Part shown: in pieces, positions 54,593 to 62,792 of the stretch | How positions within the stretch are numbered: position 1 is the first letter of the stretch | How the letters are laid out: every line of letters starts with the position of its first letter | Assembly: GCA_039822105.1 (NCBI GenBank) | Contig: JBCBMW010000013.1 | Coordinates: 45,537 to 109,536 of the forward strand | Reading direction: 5' to 3' | DNA: 64,000 bases | Source of the DNA: Parvularcula sp039822105 | GTDB lineage: Bacteria; Pseudomonadota; Alphaproteobacteria; Caulobacterales; Parvularculaceae | Program-made: the position numbers and the translations under genes | Notes under the pieces: model-generated | What the model was told of the DNA's origin: nothing | Seen by the model: the letters and a program-made list of their open reading frames with translations, nothing else | The model's database searches: none

Positions 54593-54614
54593 TCACCACG
54601 CTGTAAACTAGGGC

Positions 54615-54833
54615 ATGAAAAATTGGCTCCTGGTGATTGACGCCAAAACGAGCCTTCGGGCCGTATCAGACTACATCGCGAAACTGGGTGGGACAGTTGC
54701 TGAAGATACCGTTGTGCCCCTCGACTCCGACCTTGTCGTCCACGCCGTTGGGCCAAATAGCCTGGATAGAGATGCAGTGGACCAGTCTTTGGTCAAGTCG
54801 ATCTATCCTAACTCCGACATCGAGTTGTACTGA
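54615..54833 (+). CDS. stand-alone propeptide-like protein, candidate inhibitor or chaperone of the upstream subtilase
   Basis: A 72-residue protein. It aligns along its length with the propeptide of the upstream S8 peptidase: KLGGTVAEDTVVP (23-35) with KLAGLGVDIDEDTAPVP (41-57), LVVHAVGPNSL with TVVAAEVPKESL, and IYPNSDIELY (63-72) with IWPNSEMSLF (106-115). It ends exactly where the propeptide would be cleaved, so its C-terminus could sit in the enzyme's substrate cleft as an I9-type product inhibitor. It is probably co-transcribed (22-bp gap). The similarity is seen directly; the role is inferred. Confidence 0.7.
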   Translation: MKNWLLVIDAKTSLRAVSDYIAKLGGTVAEDTVVPLDSDLVVHAVGPNSLDRDAVDQSLVKSIYPNSDIELY

Positions 54834-54915
54834 TCGGGACCAAAGCGCCAGCTTCTAGGCTTATACCCAATACTCCACCCCGCACTGCAACATCCGTCCA
54901 CAATCCGTGACCCCT

Positions 54916-54933
54916 GCCCCCCTCGACGGGGGC
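54916..54933. terminator. GC-rich hairpin after the protease/inhibitor pair
   Basis: GCCCCC-ctcgac-GGGGGC forms a 6-bp GC stem 83 bp after the small gene and 54 bp before the DegT aminotransferase. It lacks a T-run, so termination is uncertain. Confidence 0.35.
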
Positions 54934-54986
54934 GCAGCTTCCCGATACCGGCTTTCATCCAAGAGTTTCGGGGAGTTCGGCGACCT

Positions 54987-56147
54987 ATGGGCATCGCATT
55001 CATTGATCTTCAGGCGCAGCGCGCGCGGATTGCGGACAAAGTCGACGCAGCGATCGCGCGGGTTTTGGAGCATGGCCGCTTCATCATGGGGCCAGAGGTG
55101 GCGCAGCTGGAAGAAGAGTTGAGCACCTTCACCGGCGCGGCCCACACCGTGGGTTGCGGCAATGGCACCGATGCGTTGGCCCTGCCGCTGATGGCCTGGG
55201 GCCTCAAACCCGGCGATGCTGTCTACTGCCCCAGCTTCACGTTTACCGCGACGGCTGAGGTGATCCCGTGGCTCGGCGCGTCACCGGTTTTCGTCGACAT
55301 TGATCCTGTCACTTACAATATTGATCCCGCCTCGCTCGAAGCAGCGATCGAGGACACGCTCGCAAAAGGTCAGCTGACACCCAAAGCGATCATCGCTGTC
55401 GATCTCTTCGGACAGCCTGCGGACTACCCACAGATCAAGGCGCTGGCCGATCGTTACGACCTCAAACTGATCGCCGACAGCGCGCAAGGGTTCGGCTGCA
55501 CCATCGGTGGTCAGCACCCGATCGAATGGGCTGACGCGGTCACCACCAGCTTCTTCCCGGCAAAACCCCTCGGCTGTTACGGCGATGGCGGCGCGGTGCA
55601 GACGAATGACAAAGACTTGGCCGAGCTTTTCGATAGCCTCCGCATCCACGGCAAGGCGATGCCGGCCGAGATTGAAGCGGCCTCCTGGGACCACGACCCG
55701 CGCTATCTCAACCCGCGGATCGGCATGAACAGCCGTCTCGATTCCATGCAGGCCGGCATTTTGATTGAGAAGCTCGCCATCTTCGCCGATGAGATCGCGC
55801 TGCGTCAGGCCGTGGCGGATCGCTACAATGAAGGGCTGCATCCTCACGTCCTCCAGGTGCCGGGCGTCATGCACGGCTATCAATCCGTGTGGGCACAATA
55901 CACAATCGAGGTCGAGGGCCGCGCCGATATGCAGGCCAAGCTCCGTGACAAAGGCATTCCGACAGCGGTCTACTATCCTGTGCCGATGCACCAGCAGCCG
56001 CCTTACGAGCGATTCCCCACCGCACCAGGCGGCCTGCCTGTGACCGACGCCAAAGCGAAAACGGTGATGAGCCTACCCATGCACCCCTATCTCGATCACG
56101 CGACGCAGGACGAGATCATCGCAGGAGTGATCGAGGCAACAGGCTAG
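54987..56147 (+). CDS. DegT/DnrJ/EryC1/StrS-family sugar aminotransferase
   Basis: A 386-residue PLP enzyme that aminates a keto-sugar nucleotide. VGCGNGTDALALPLMA, CPSFTFTATAEVIPWLGA, DSAQGFG and the PLP lysine in TTSFFPAKPLGCYGDGG are diagnostic. HGKAMPAEIEAAS and RLDSMQAGIL follow. The overall pattern is close to WbpE/ArnB-type enzymes. No other sugar-nucleotide gene is nearby, so the product is unknown. GGGAG is upstream of the ATG. Confidence 0.92.
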   Translation: MGIAFIDLQAQRARIADKVDAAIARVLEHGRFIMGPEVAQLEEELSTFTGAAHTVGCGNGTDALALPLMAWGLKPGDAVYCPSFTFTATAEVIPWLGASPVFVDIDPVTYNIDPASLEAAIEDTLAKGQLTPKAIIAVDLFGQPADYPQIKALADRYDLKLIADSAQGFGCTIGGQHPIEWADAVTTSFFPAKPLGCYGDGGAVQTNDKDLAELFDSLRIHGKAMPAEIEAASWDHDPRYLNPRIGMNSRLDSMQAGILIEKLAIFADEIALRQAVADRYNEGLHPHVLQVPGVMHGYQSVWAQYTIEVEGRADMQAKLRDKGIPTAVYYPVPMHQQPPYERFPTAPGGLPVTDAKAKTVMSLPMHPYLDHATQDEIIAGVIEATG

Positions 56148-56254
56148 ATCCGTATTCGATCAAATTTACAGAAGATCGCCAGAAAAGGACAGCAGGCGGC
56201 GCTGCTCCAAAGGCTGGTCTTGGCGATATTGGGCTGCTTAGACCAGAATGCAGT

Positions 56255-57019
56255 TCAAGCTCGTTTGGGTTCTGAAGGTAGCAATGACATCGGGAAGCCA
56301 GGGCCACGAAAATTCGCGGCCGGAATCTTGGCCGCGATGCGCGCGTGAAACCTTGGTAGCTTCGACCAGTGGAGACCCGGTCTCAAATGATGCGCGGTGT
56401 GATACCCCAAATTACCAGTGAGAATGTTGTACGAACGGTGCATAACATTGTTGGAGGCGGCATACTCATCCACCTCTGAGCAGCCAGCGTGGTGGTCATA
56501 AGTATGCCGGCACGTCATCACGAAACTGATCACCATTGGGATAATAAAGATGACCGCGGCGTTGAACGGGTTGATCCACACCAACGCCGTCAACAATATA
56601 ATGTGCAGCGCCGTCATGAAAACAAACGTACGCCGAATATTGGGATGCTCTGCACTTTTCCGAAGCGCGCATACATAACCGGTGATCGCAAGCCGCCACG
56701 TATACCCATGCGGCGTCATGATCCGGCCATCAGCCTTGCGCCAAGCCGACTCGTCTTTTGATTGATCCATATAATGATCATGGTGACCAAGATTGTGGTG
56801 CAAGACCCAAACATTGGATACCGCGCCGGTCTGCAATCCGAAGACGCATTCCATCAGGCGATTACACATTTCGGAGTTAAAAAACGGCACATGCTGGTGG
56901 TGATGATTCCACGCAGCGATGCAGATCTTTGCCGGTACCGACAACACCGCCCAGGCCAGCACAAGCGGCCAAGCCGAGAGCGTCGCAAAAGCGACAAGGT
57001 CCATGGCGAAAAGCGCCAA
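56255..57019 (-). CDS. membrane fatty acid desaturase (N-terminus uncertain, possibly frameshifted)
   Basis: A di-iron membrane desaturase. The three histidine boxes are HHHQH (about residue 39), HHNLGHHDH (about 74) and HTAHH (about 215), with four or more hydrophobic helices. The only in-frame start here is TTG 57019, with no ribosome site. Upstream, the neighbouring frame encodes TLFRFAEDRLP, which looks like a desaturase N-terminus and would join with one added base near 57045. The true start may lie further upstream, or the gene may be disrupted. Double-bond position and substrate unknown. Confidence 0.8.
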   Translation of the reverse strand: MALFAMDLVAFATLSAWPLVLAWAVLSVPAKICIAAWNHHHQHVPFFNSEMCNRLMECVFGLQTGAVSNVWVLHHNLGHHDHYMDQSKDESAWRKADGRIMTPHGYTWRLAITGYVCALRKSAEHPNIRRTFVFMTALHIILLTALVWINPFNAAVIFIIPMVISFVMTCRHTYDHHAGCSEVDEYAASNNVMHRSYNILTGNLGYHTAHHLRPGLHWSKLPRFHARIAAKIPAANFRGPGFPMSLLPSEPKRA

Positions 57020-57396
57020 AAAAATGGCTACGGTAATCGGTCTTCGGCAAAGCGGAACAACGTTGCGCGCGGGGTGCTCTTTATCGAACAGCTCTCAATC
57101 CATCGAGAGTATACTGAATCAAATGGTGGCAAAGCTGCCTCACTCAGGCCGTCCTCGATCAACTTCACGGACGCTGGGCCTTAATCAAGCTTTCGAACAA
57201 CAAGGTCAACCATTCGAAGAAGGCCTCAGAGATGTACAGCGTCGCAGATCGCCATTTCATGAACGGCAGCTTTGGGCCATTTCCTGCTGCTGTGAGGGCA
57301 CACGGCCACTAGACTGTGGCTACCCCCAATTGACGGAGGTCTTGGCCACCGCTTTGGTTCCGCCTTTGAAGGCCAGTGTCCGGAGGTTGGGGCCCC
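57020..57396. other. 377-bp region between divergent desaturase and DUF2891 genes
   Basis: The first 60-130 bp probably encode the missing N-terminus of the desaturase in a shifted frame. The remainder holds no recognisable gene, tRNA or strong hairpin. GGAGG at about 57382 serves the DUF2891 gene. Confidence 0.45.
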
Positions 57397-58518
57397 ATGC
57401 GATTGTTTGTGTCAGCGCTCGTGGCGGGCGGCTTGCTTGCGGCCTGCGGTCCGGCTTCCGTTTCTGAGGAGGCGAGCGTCAGCCTTCCCGACCCCCGGCC
57501 TGGCGTGGTGGAGGATCGGTTCGCCCTCCTCGCTCTCACTTGTGTGCATCAGGAGTATCCCAACAAGATCTCGCATGTCTTGAACAGCGATGCCGATGCG
57601 ATGACACCGCGGCAGATGTTCCCGGCGTTCTATGGCTGTTTCGACTGGCATTCCTCCGTCCACGGCCATTGGCTCCTGACGAGGATCCTCAAAACCGATC
57701 CTGAGACGCCCATGCGGCCCGCGATCGAAGCGGCCTTGAGTGAAAGTTTCACCTCCGAAAAGATCGCCGGAGAGATCGCCTATTACAGTGGTGAGGACCG
57801 CAGCTCGTTTGAGCGGCCTTACGGCATCGCGTGGTTCTTGCAGCTCGTGGGAGAGCTCCACGAAAGCGATGACCCGCTCTTGCAAGAATGGCGCGAGACG
57901 CTGGCGCCGCTCGAGGCGATGATCGTGGAGCGGATCGAAGGCTGGCTGCCGCGCCTTGCCTACCCGATCCGGCTCGGCACCCATAACCAGACGGCCTTCG
58001 CCTTTGGCCTCATGCTCGATTACGCCCGCACGGTGGGGGATGAGAGCCTTGAAGAGATGCTCACGGACAAAGTGCTGGCGTTTCACGTGGACGATGTCGA
58101 TTGCCCTCTCGCCTACGAACCCTCCGGCGAAGACTTCCTCTCGCCCTGTTTGATGGAGGCCGACCTCATGCGGCGGGTGATGGATCAAGAAACCTTTGCC
58201 GCCTGGCTCACGAGGTTTCTTCCCACTGTGCCGGAGGATGGCGAGGGTGATTGGCTCGATCCCGGTGTGGTGCTTGACGCCACCGATGGAAAGCTTGTGC
58301 ATCTCGACGGAGTCAATCTCTCCCGTGCCTGGGCGCTTGAAGGGATAGCGGAAGGTTTGCCTTCGGATGATCCGCGCCGGGCTGCGCTCCTCGCCAGCGC
58401 CGATCGTCACAAAGAGGTCGGTATCGCCGCGGTCTCGGACGAGCACTATTCAGGCAGCCACTGGCTCGGCAGCTTTGCCACTTACCTCACAACCCAACGT
58501 GGCCTGACGACGAACTAG
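57397..58518 (+). CDS. DUF2891 lipoprotein
   Basis: A 373-residue lipoprotein (MRLFVSALVAGGLLAAC lipobox). MFPAFYGCFDWHSSVHGHWLL, PYGIAWFLQL and DYPIRLGTHNQTAFAFGL-like (YPIRLGTHNQTAFAFGLML) residues are characteristic of DUF2891, a family with an (alpha/alpha) helical toroid pattern. Late motifs are HLDGVNLSRAW and GSHWLGSFA. Function not established. The ATG has GGAGG upstream. It is followed 13 bp later by a second exported protein gene, so they are probably one operon. Confidence 0.88.
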   Translation: MRLFVSALVAGGLLAACGPASVSEEASVSLPDPRPGVVEDRFALLALTCVHQEYPNKISHVLNSDADAMTPRQMFPAFYGCFDWHSSVHGHWLLTRILKTDPETPMRPAIEAALSESFTSEKIAGEIAYYSGEDRSSFERPYGIAWFLQLVGELHESDDPLLQEWRETLAPLEAMIVERIEGWLPRLAYPIRLGTHNQTAFAFGLMLDYARTVGDESLEEMLTDKVLAFHVDDVDCPLAYEPSGEDFLSPCLMEADLMRRVMDQETFAAWLTRFLPTVPEDGEGDWLDPGVVLDATDGKLVHLDGVNLSRAWALEGIAEGLPSDDPRRAALLASADRHKEVGIAAVSDEHYSGSHWLGSFATYLTTQRGLTTN

Positions 58519-58531
58519 AGGAGCCCGCAGC

Positions 58532-59965
58532 ATGAACCTGATAGGACGAACAAAGGCAGGTGTGGTCTCCTCTTGCACCATCGCCCTCTCCCTCGTCGCT
58601 GAGAGCTGGGCGCAAGACCGGCCTGTGGCGCCCCAATGGGCCCTCGCAGACGGATACGTTCTGAGCCAAACCGGTGAGCGTTTGAGCGAGGTGCTGCAAG
58701 CCTGCGCGAACCCTGAGGCTCGCTATGCCACCACCTTCGAAGAGCGCACATTGGTTGATGCGTATCAGGATCGAAACGAATTCGGCAACACCATCGTCGT
58801 CTTCCGCATGGCGTCATGGACCGACGACAGCACCGTGGTCGTTCGGTTCATCGTCAACGCAGCAGCGGCCGCCATCCGGGGCGAAGCAGGCGTCCTCACG
58901 ATCATCGGCCAGCCGCGTGCCCTTGAGGGATACAATTGGATGTTCACGGATGGCGACGAGCCGTCCTTTGCGGGGCCGACGCCTGACACACCGCCCTTCG
59001 AAGTCCCCTGCGCGAACGCCGAACGCGCCGCCGAGCTGTTGAACGATACCTTGCCCTTCCTTCCGTCAGGGCCAGGACCATTGGACATCGTCGAAGCAAG
59101 CTATCGGGGCTATCTGCGATCAATCACCACGCGTTCGCCGGACGACCGCTTGGACCCCATCATTGCCGCATGCCGTGCTCCCGCAGACGCGGCGCGCCCA
59201 GCCAACGAGCTCATCTCAGCGGGCTATGACGACGACATCACCAGCGAAACCTCTGGCCGGATCTATGTCACCCTCGTCAGTCACGACGATCAGTCCAAAG
59301 AGCTCACCACCTATTTCCTCGATCCGGCCGTCACCTATGCACGCAGTCCGGACGAGAAGTCCTTGATCCTTGTGGGCGGAGAAGCGGGCGCATCTGGGCA
59401 TTCGGGCTGGATATCGCCGAGCGGCAACTATTCCCATGTTGGCAGCTTTGAAGTTTCCGACGGCTATGGGGACACCGCGTCTTTCCATTGCGAAGAGCCC
59501 TATGTCGCATCGTCCGCCGTCTACGGATTGCGGGAGTGGCTCTCCGCCGGTCTGCCGCGAGCCCCAGAGATCAGCTACAGTTTGCGCTTTGATCGAGAGG
59601 CTAATGAGGACGCCGCGGACTGCTTGTTCAGCGATGCCGACGCTGTTCGCACGGCCGAAATGGCACTCTACGCCCAAGGCCTTCATCCTCAGCGCACCGA
59701 ACCTTCGAACGCAGATGCTCAGCTGCAATTCGTCCTGACACCGCGCTATGCCGATATGATGCTGCCGGATCAGTGCCACTACGCTGTCGATGCCGAGGCG
59801 CGTTGGGAGCTGGGCGATCCAGGGGCGCTGATCGTCAACCTCGGCGCCGACCCGATCGAGACCAGTTTTCGCGATCTCGATATGATCGCAAGCCGAGCTG
59901 GCCGCGATTTTCTGCGGCTTGCACAGGCCCAGTATGAGGCGCCGGAGCCGGCATCACTGCCTTAG
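58532..59965 (+). CDS. exported protein of unknown function
   Basis: A 477-residue protein with a signal peptide (MNLIGRTKAGVVSSCTIALSLVAESWA). I recognise no family. The mature region shows two or three repeats of a pattern in which a cysteine-containing helix start is followed by beta-rich sequence (for example EVLQACANPEARYATT and DPIIAACRAPADAARP), suggesting internal duplication. GGAG precedes the ATG. It is probably co-transcribed with the DUF2891 gene and overlaps the convergent repC-like gene by 12 bp. Confidence 0.7.
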   Translation: MNLIGRTKAGVVSSCTIALSLVAESWAQDRPVAPQWALADGYVLSQTGERLSEVLQACANPEARYATTFEERTLVDAYQDRNEFGNTIVVFRMASWTDDSTVVVRFIVNAAAAAIRGEAGVLTIIGQPRALEGYNWMFTDGDEPSFAGPTPDTPPFEVPCANAERAAELLNDTLPFLPSGPGPLDIVEASYRGYLRSITTRSPDDRLDPIIAACRAPADAARPANELISAGYDDDITSETSGRIYVTLVSHDDQSKELTTYFLDPAVTYARSPDEKSLILVGGEAGASGHSGWISPSGNYSHVGSFEVSDGYGDTASFHCEEPYVASSAVYGLREWLSAGLPRAPEISYSLRFDREANEDAADCLFSDADAVRTAEMALYAQGLHPQRTEPSNADAQLQFVLTPRYADMMLPDQCHYAVDAEARWELGDPGALIVNLGADPIETSFRDLDMIASRAGRDFLRLAQAQYEAPEPASLP

Positions 59966-61093
59966 GCGCTCGACCCTGTAGGAGGCAGCGTTGACGGCCT
60001 GTGAGGCCTCGAGCATGGCGTCTCGATGGGCCTCATCGAGGCGCTTTTGCGCCAGCCGTGTCGGCACCGAAACGGTGAGAAGACCGTCTTTGAGGTCGAA
60101 CGAGGCTTGGCCAAGATAGGAGCTGGCGGCCTCCTCCCCTGCCCGTTCTTGGAAGGCGCCGACGACCTGCCCAGCCAGGGATTGCGGATCGTGCATAACC
60201 TTCGGCAGCGTCTTCGGCCGGGCCTTCAGAATGGCCTCAGCGGAGCCTTCAAGATCGACAGGATGGGTCGTGGTCGCGAACCATCCAAGCCAAGCCGCTC
60301 GGTCGCGAATCTTCGGATTGGTCGCAGCGATCGCCAGCGCGAGCGCCGCGCGTTTCCCGTGCCTCCGTTCAGCCCAGGAGAGAAGCTTCGGGGCACGTTC
60401 ATCATCAAGCAGCTTGGTTGACTGGGTACGGAGATAACCCCTCTCAGCGTTAGCGTTAACCGATGGGCCGAAGACATCCGGCAACAGAGCTTTGGTGAGC
60501 GAGCACACCCCTCCCTCCAAATCATCCGTGTCGGAACTTACGAAGGTTTCTTGGGGAGGGTTTCTATTGGGGCGCTTAAGTGTGAGCGGGTGGGCGATCA
60601 CCTCTGCGCGCTGATCATTCCTCTCGGTATGGCGAGATTGCCGGTCATCCCGGATCTGCTGCTCGGTATGGCCAAGCTCTTGGCAGATCTCTGGAACCCG
60701 TAGGAGGAAAGGCTTGAGGTCGATCGCGCCATCCTTCAGCGGCCGGTTGCGTTGGTCATACCGGCGCAGGAGGAACCCTTTCTCTTCCAAGCTCGCCTTC
60801 AAACGGCGGAGGGAACTCGGCGCAATGCCGAGGAGCCGACAAAGCCTCTCAGCGCTGGGCCAGACGGCGGTCTCATCGGTCGCCGTTTTGCTGATGTCCA
60901 AATGGGCAAGAAGCGCCGCCATCACACAGCGCTCTTGGGGGGTTAAAGTCTCCGCCGTCCCCAGGGCCAATGCCTTATCCACCATCAGCCGGTTAAGGTT
61001 ATCGGGCACGTGTTCGGAGCGGCATTTCAGCAGCTCCTGGCCGTAATCCTCGCCGCGCCTGGCAAAGCCTTGGGCGCATAGCTCTCCTGTCAT
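59954..61093 (-). CDS. repC: RepC-like replication initiator
   Basis: A 379-residue initiator. The N-terminal winged helix (about 45-140) reads TPQERCVMAALLAHLD, AVWPSAERLCRLLGIAPSSLRRLKASL and GFLLRRYDQ, followed by GAIDLKPFLLRVPEI, which is the RepC pattern. The C-terminal segment (SYLGQASFDLKDGLLTVSVP near residue 335) resembles the DnaA-N-like end of such proteins. ATG 61093 is preferred, with AAGGAG 9 bp upstream. It is divergent from repA/repB, whereas repABC genes normally run in one direction. A region with an antisense-like terminator lies before it. Confidence 0.8.
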   Translation of the reverse strand: MTGELCAQGFARRGEDYGQELLKCRSEHVPDNLNRLMVDKALALGTAETLTPQERCVMAALLAHLDISKTATDETAVWPSAERLCRLLGIAPSSLRRLKASLEEKGFLLRRYDQRNRPLKDGAIDLKPFLLRVPEICQELGHTEQQIRDDRQSRHTERNDQRAEVIAHPLTLKRPNRNPPQETFVSSDTDDLEGGVCSLTKALLPDVFGPSVNANAERGYLRTQSTKLLDDERAPKLLSWAERRHGKRAALALAIAATNPKIRDRAAWLGWFATTTHPVDLEGSAEAILKARPKTLPKVMHDPQSLAGQVVGAFQERAGEEAASSYLGQASFDLKDGLLTVSVPTRLAQKRLDEAHRDAMLEASQAVNAASYRVERLRQ

Positions 61094-61184
61094 CGCGCGC
61101 ATCTCCTTGAGCGCGAAGGCAAAAATCAAGTGTGGCGCGAATCGCGCTTTTGGCTTGCTCAGTTGGGCGGAGAAGGATACGCGT

Positions 61185-61258
61185 TAGGTGTCAAGCTTAC
61201 GCGAGGCTCCTTCGGGGTCCGCTCGGAGAGCCCGGCCTTTGGCCGGGTTTTTCTTTGC
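61185..61258 (+). ncRNA. candidate antisense counter-transcribed RNA for repC leader
   Basis: A plus-strand intrinsic terminator inside the minus-strand repC leader implies a short transcript antisense to repC mRNA. A weak promoter-like pair TTGCTC/TACGCG with 17-bp spacing (about 61155-61183) would start it near 61185, giving about 70 nt with two stem-loops, similar in size and geometry to the ctRNA of repABC replicons. The ends are approximate. The terminator is solid; the RNA is inferred. Confidence 0.45.
61229..61255 (+). terminator. Rho-independent terminator in the repC-repA gap
   Basis: AGCCCGGCC-TTT-GGCCGGG followed by TTTTTCTTT: a 7-bp all-GC stem, 3-base loop and a T-run, a textbook intrinsic terminator on the plus strand. 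No annotated plus-strand gene precedes it, which points to a small RNA. Confidence 0.85.
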
Positions 61259-61394
61259 CTTCTTCGCTTCTCTTCCTTTGGTTCGCGGGGCAGACCGCCC
61301 TGCCCTGGCCTTGAGCGCCGCGGGGGATCCCGCGAAGCCCTCCTTCATGGCGTCGATTCTCGCGGGCCCGCAAATGCAGGTGCCAGAGGACGCG

Positions 61395-61464
61395 AATGTT
61401 GCACTTTTCGGGAAGTGCTAGCGGAAATAGCAACATTTGAGGTAAACGGAAGGTTAACCCTTCC
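61395..61464. promoter_or_regulatory. inverted repeats before repA, candidate RepA operator or origin element
   Basis: AATGTTGC (61395-61402) and GCAACATT (61430-61437) are perfect 8-bp arms, enclosing a nested GCACTT/AAGTGC stem (61401-61418). A second dyad, GGAAGGTTAACCCTTCC, lies at 61448-61464. They lie 45-114 bp before the repA start, where RepA autoregulates in repABC systems. Their role is inferred. Confidence 0.5.
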
Positions 61465-61508
61465 GCGAGCACCACGAAGCACGATAACCGGTCCTTAAGG
61501 AGACCTCG

Positions 61509-62684
61509 ATGGCGGATTTAAGCGCAGCAACGCGCCGGGTGGCGCGGCTTCAGGAGCGTTCGGTGGGGCTGCTCGATGCCATGCGGGCCCAGCTCTTGGG
61601 CGAGAGCGAGGAGAAGAGCCTCCCCCTTCGTTTCAGCATCCGGCAGGCGGCTAAGATGGTGGGCAAATCGGACATGACGATTCGCCGGGCCGAAGAGGCC
61701 GGCACCCTGCCCTCGCCGGAAAAGCGGGAAAGCGGTCATCGCCTCGGTTTCACCCTCGGTGAGATCAACAATATGCGCGATGTCTTCGGCACGAGGCCTG
61801 GCCGCGCGGAAAGCGACCCTCCCCTCATCCTGGGCGTCCAGAACTTCAAAGGCGGCGTCGGTAAGTCGACGATCGCGGTGCATGCCGCTCAGTATTTTGC
61901 GCTCCAGGGCTACCGTGTCCTTCTCGTGGATGCCGATCCGCAAGCCAGCTCCACGGGGCTTTTCGGCTATAACCCCGAAACGGACATCGCCGAGGAAGAT
62001 ACCCTGCTCTCTTTCCTTGAGCCCGGCGGCCGCGAGGATCTCTCCTACGCCATCCGCCGAACCTATTGGTCGGGCCTCGATCTGATCCCCGCATGCTTAG
62101 GCCTCTACAACGCTGAGTATCATCTCGCATCGACCGGCGCTGGCACGGACCGGTTTGAGCGGCTGCGTTCGGGCCTGCGTGAAGCCGCCGAGCGCTACGA
62201 CATCGTGGTGCTGGATCCGCCGCCAGCCCTGGGCATGATTTCGCTGAACGCGCTCCGGGCCGCCAACGCGCTTCTTATCCCCACGCCGCCGAGTTCGATC
62301 GATTATGCATCGACCGTGTCGTTCTTGCGGATGCTGACCTCGGTTCTGGAGACCATGGAGGAACATGGGAGCGCGTTGGATTACCGCTTCGTCCAGCTGC
62401 TCGCGACCAAGGTGGATGAGAACAAGTCGGCGCATCAGGAAATGCGCGACGCGATGCGCGAGATGTTCGCGGGCGATATCCTGATGACGGCGCTGCTCGA
62501 CAGCTCGGAGTTTGACAATGCGTCGATCGAGATGCGGTCAGTCTATGAATATGACGGGCCGTCGAACCGGACATACCGGCGGTGCCGGGCCAATCTTGAT
62601 AGGGTGATGGGTGACCTGGAGCTGGCGGTGAGGGCGACGTGGCCGAGCCATAGCTCTCAGCTGCGTAGGGAAGGGGTGGCGTGA
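61509..62684 (+). CDS. repA: RepA/ParA-type partition ATPase
   Basis: A 391-residue plasmid-type ParA. The N-terminal part (about 35-95) has a MerR-like helix-turn-helix (SIRQAAKMVGKSDMTIRRAEE) and a GFTL-EINNMRDVF segment typical of RepA. The ATPase core has the deviant Walker A FKGGVGKSTIAVHAA (about residue 116), VLLVDADPQASST and YDIVVLDPPPALG. Expected roles are partition with RepB and autorepression. AAGGAGA is 5 bp before the ATG. A parS-like palindrome begins right at its stop codon. Confidence 0.92.
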   Translation: MADLSAATRRVARLQERSVGLLDAMRAQLLGESEEKSLPLRFSIRQAAKMVGKSDMTIRRAEEAGTLPSPEKRESGHRLGFTLGEINNMRDVFGTRPGRAESDPPLILGVQNFKGGVGKSTIAVHAAQYFALQGYRVLLVDADPQASSTGLFGYNPETDIAEEDTLLSFLEPGGREDLSYAIRRTYWSGLDLIPACLGLYNAEYHLASTGAGTDRFERLRSGLREAAERYDIVVLDPPPALGMISLNALRAANALLIPTPPSSIDYASTVSFLRMLTSVLETMEEHGSALDYRFVQLLATKVDENKSAHQEMRDAMREMFAGDILMTALLDSSEFDNASIEMRSVYEYDGPSNRTYRRCRANLDRVMGDLELAVRATWPSHSSQLRREGVA

Positions 62685-62702
62685 TGTTCAACGCGTTGAA
62701 CA
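62685..62702. other. parS: parS-like palindrome 1
   Basis: TGTTCAACGCGTTGAACA is a perfect 18-bp palindrome, directly after the repA stop. It fits the GTT-N10-AAC layout of repABC partition sites bound by RepB. An identical copy lies 72 bp away. Confidence 0.75.
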
Positions 62703-62756
62703 CGAGCCATCAACCACAAAGGAACCGATCAAGCACCGAACGGTTCCAATCAACCA

Positions 62757-62774
62757 TGTTCAACGCGTTGAACA
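62757..62774. other. parS: parS-like palindrome 2
   Basis: Second identical copy of the 18-bp palindrome TGTTCAACGCGTTGAACA, 18 bp before the repB start codon. Between the two copies lies a further inverted repeat, GGAACC...GGTTCC (about 62721-62746). Two sites in the repA-repB gap suit RepB loading and transcriptional control of repB. Confidence 0.75.
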
Positions 62775-62792
62775 GAGCCCCGGGAGGCATCC

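Noticed and set aside
56919..57467. 182-residue plus-strand open frame across the desaturase 5' end
   Set aside because: Overlaps the desaturase N-terminus and runs into the DUF2891 gene in another frame; no ribosome site, low-complexity translation.
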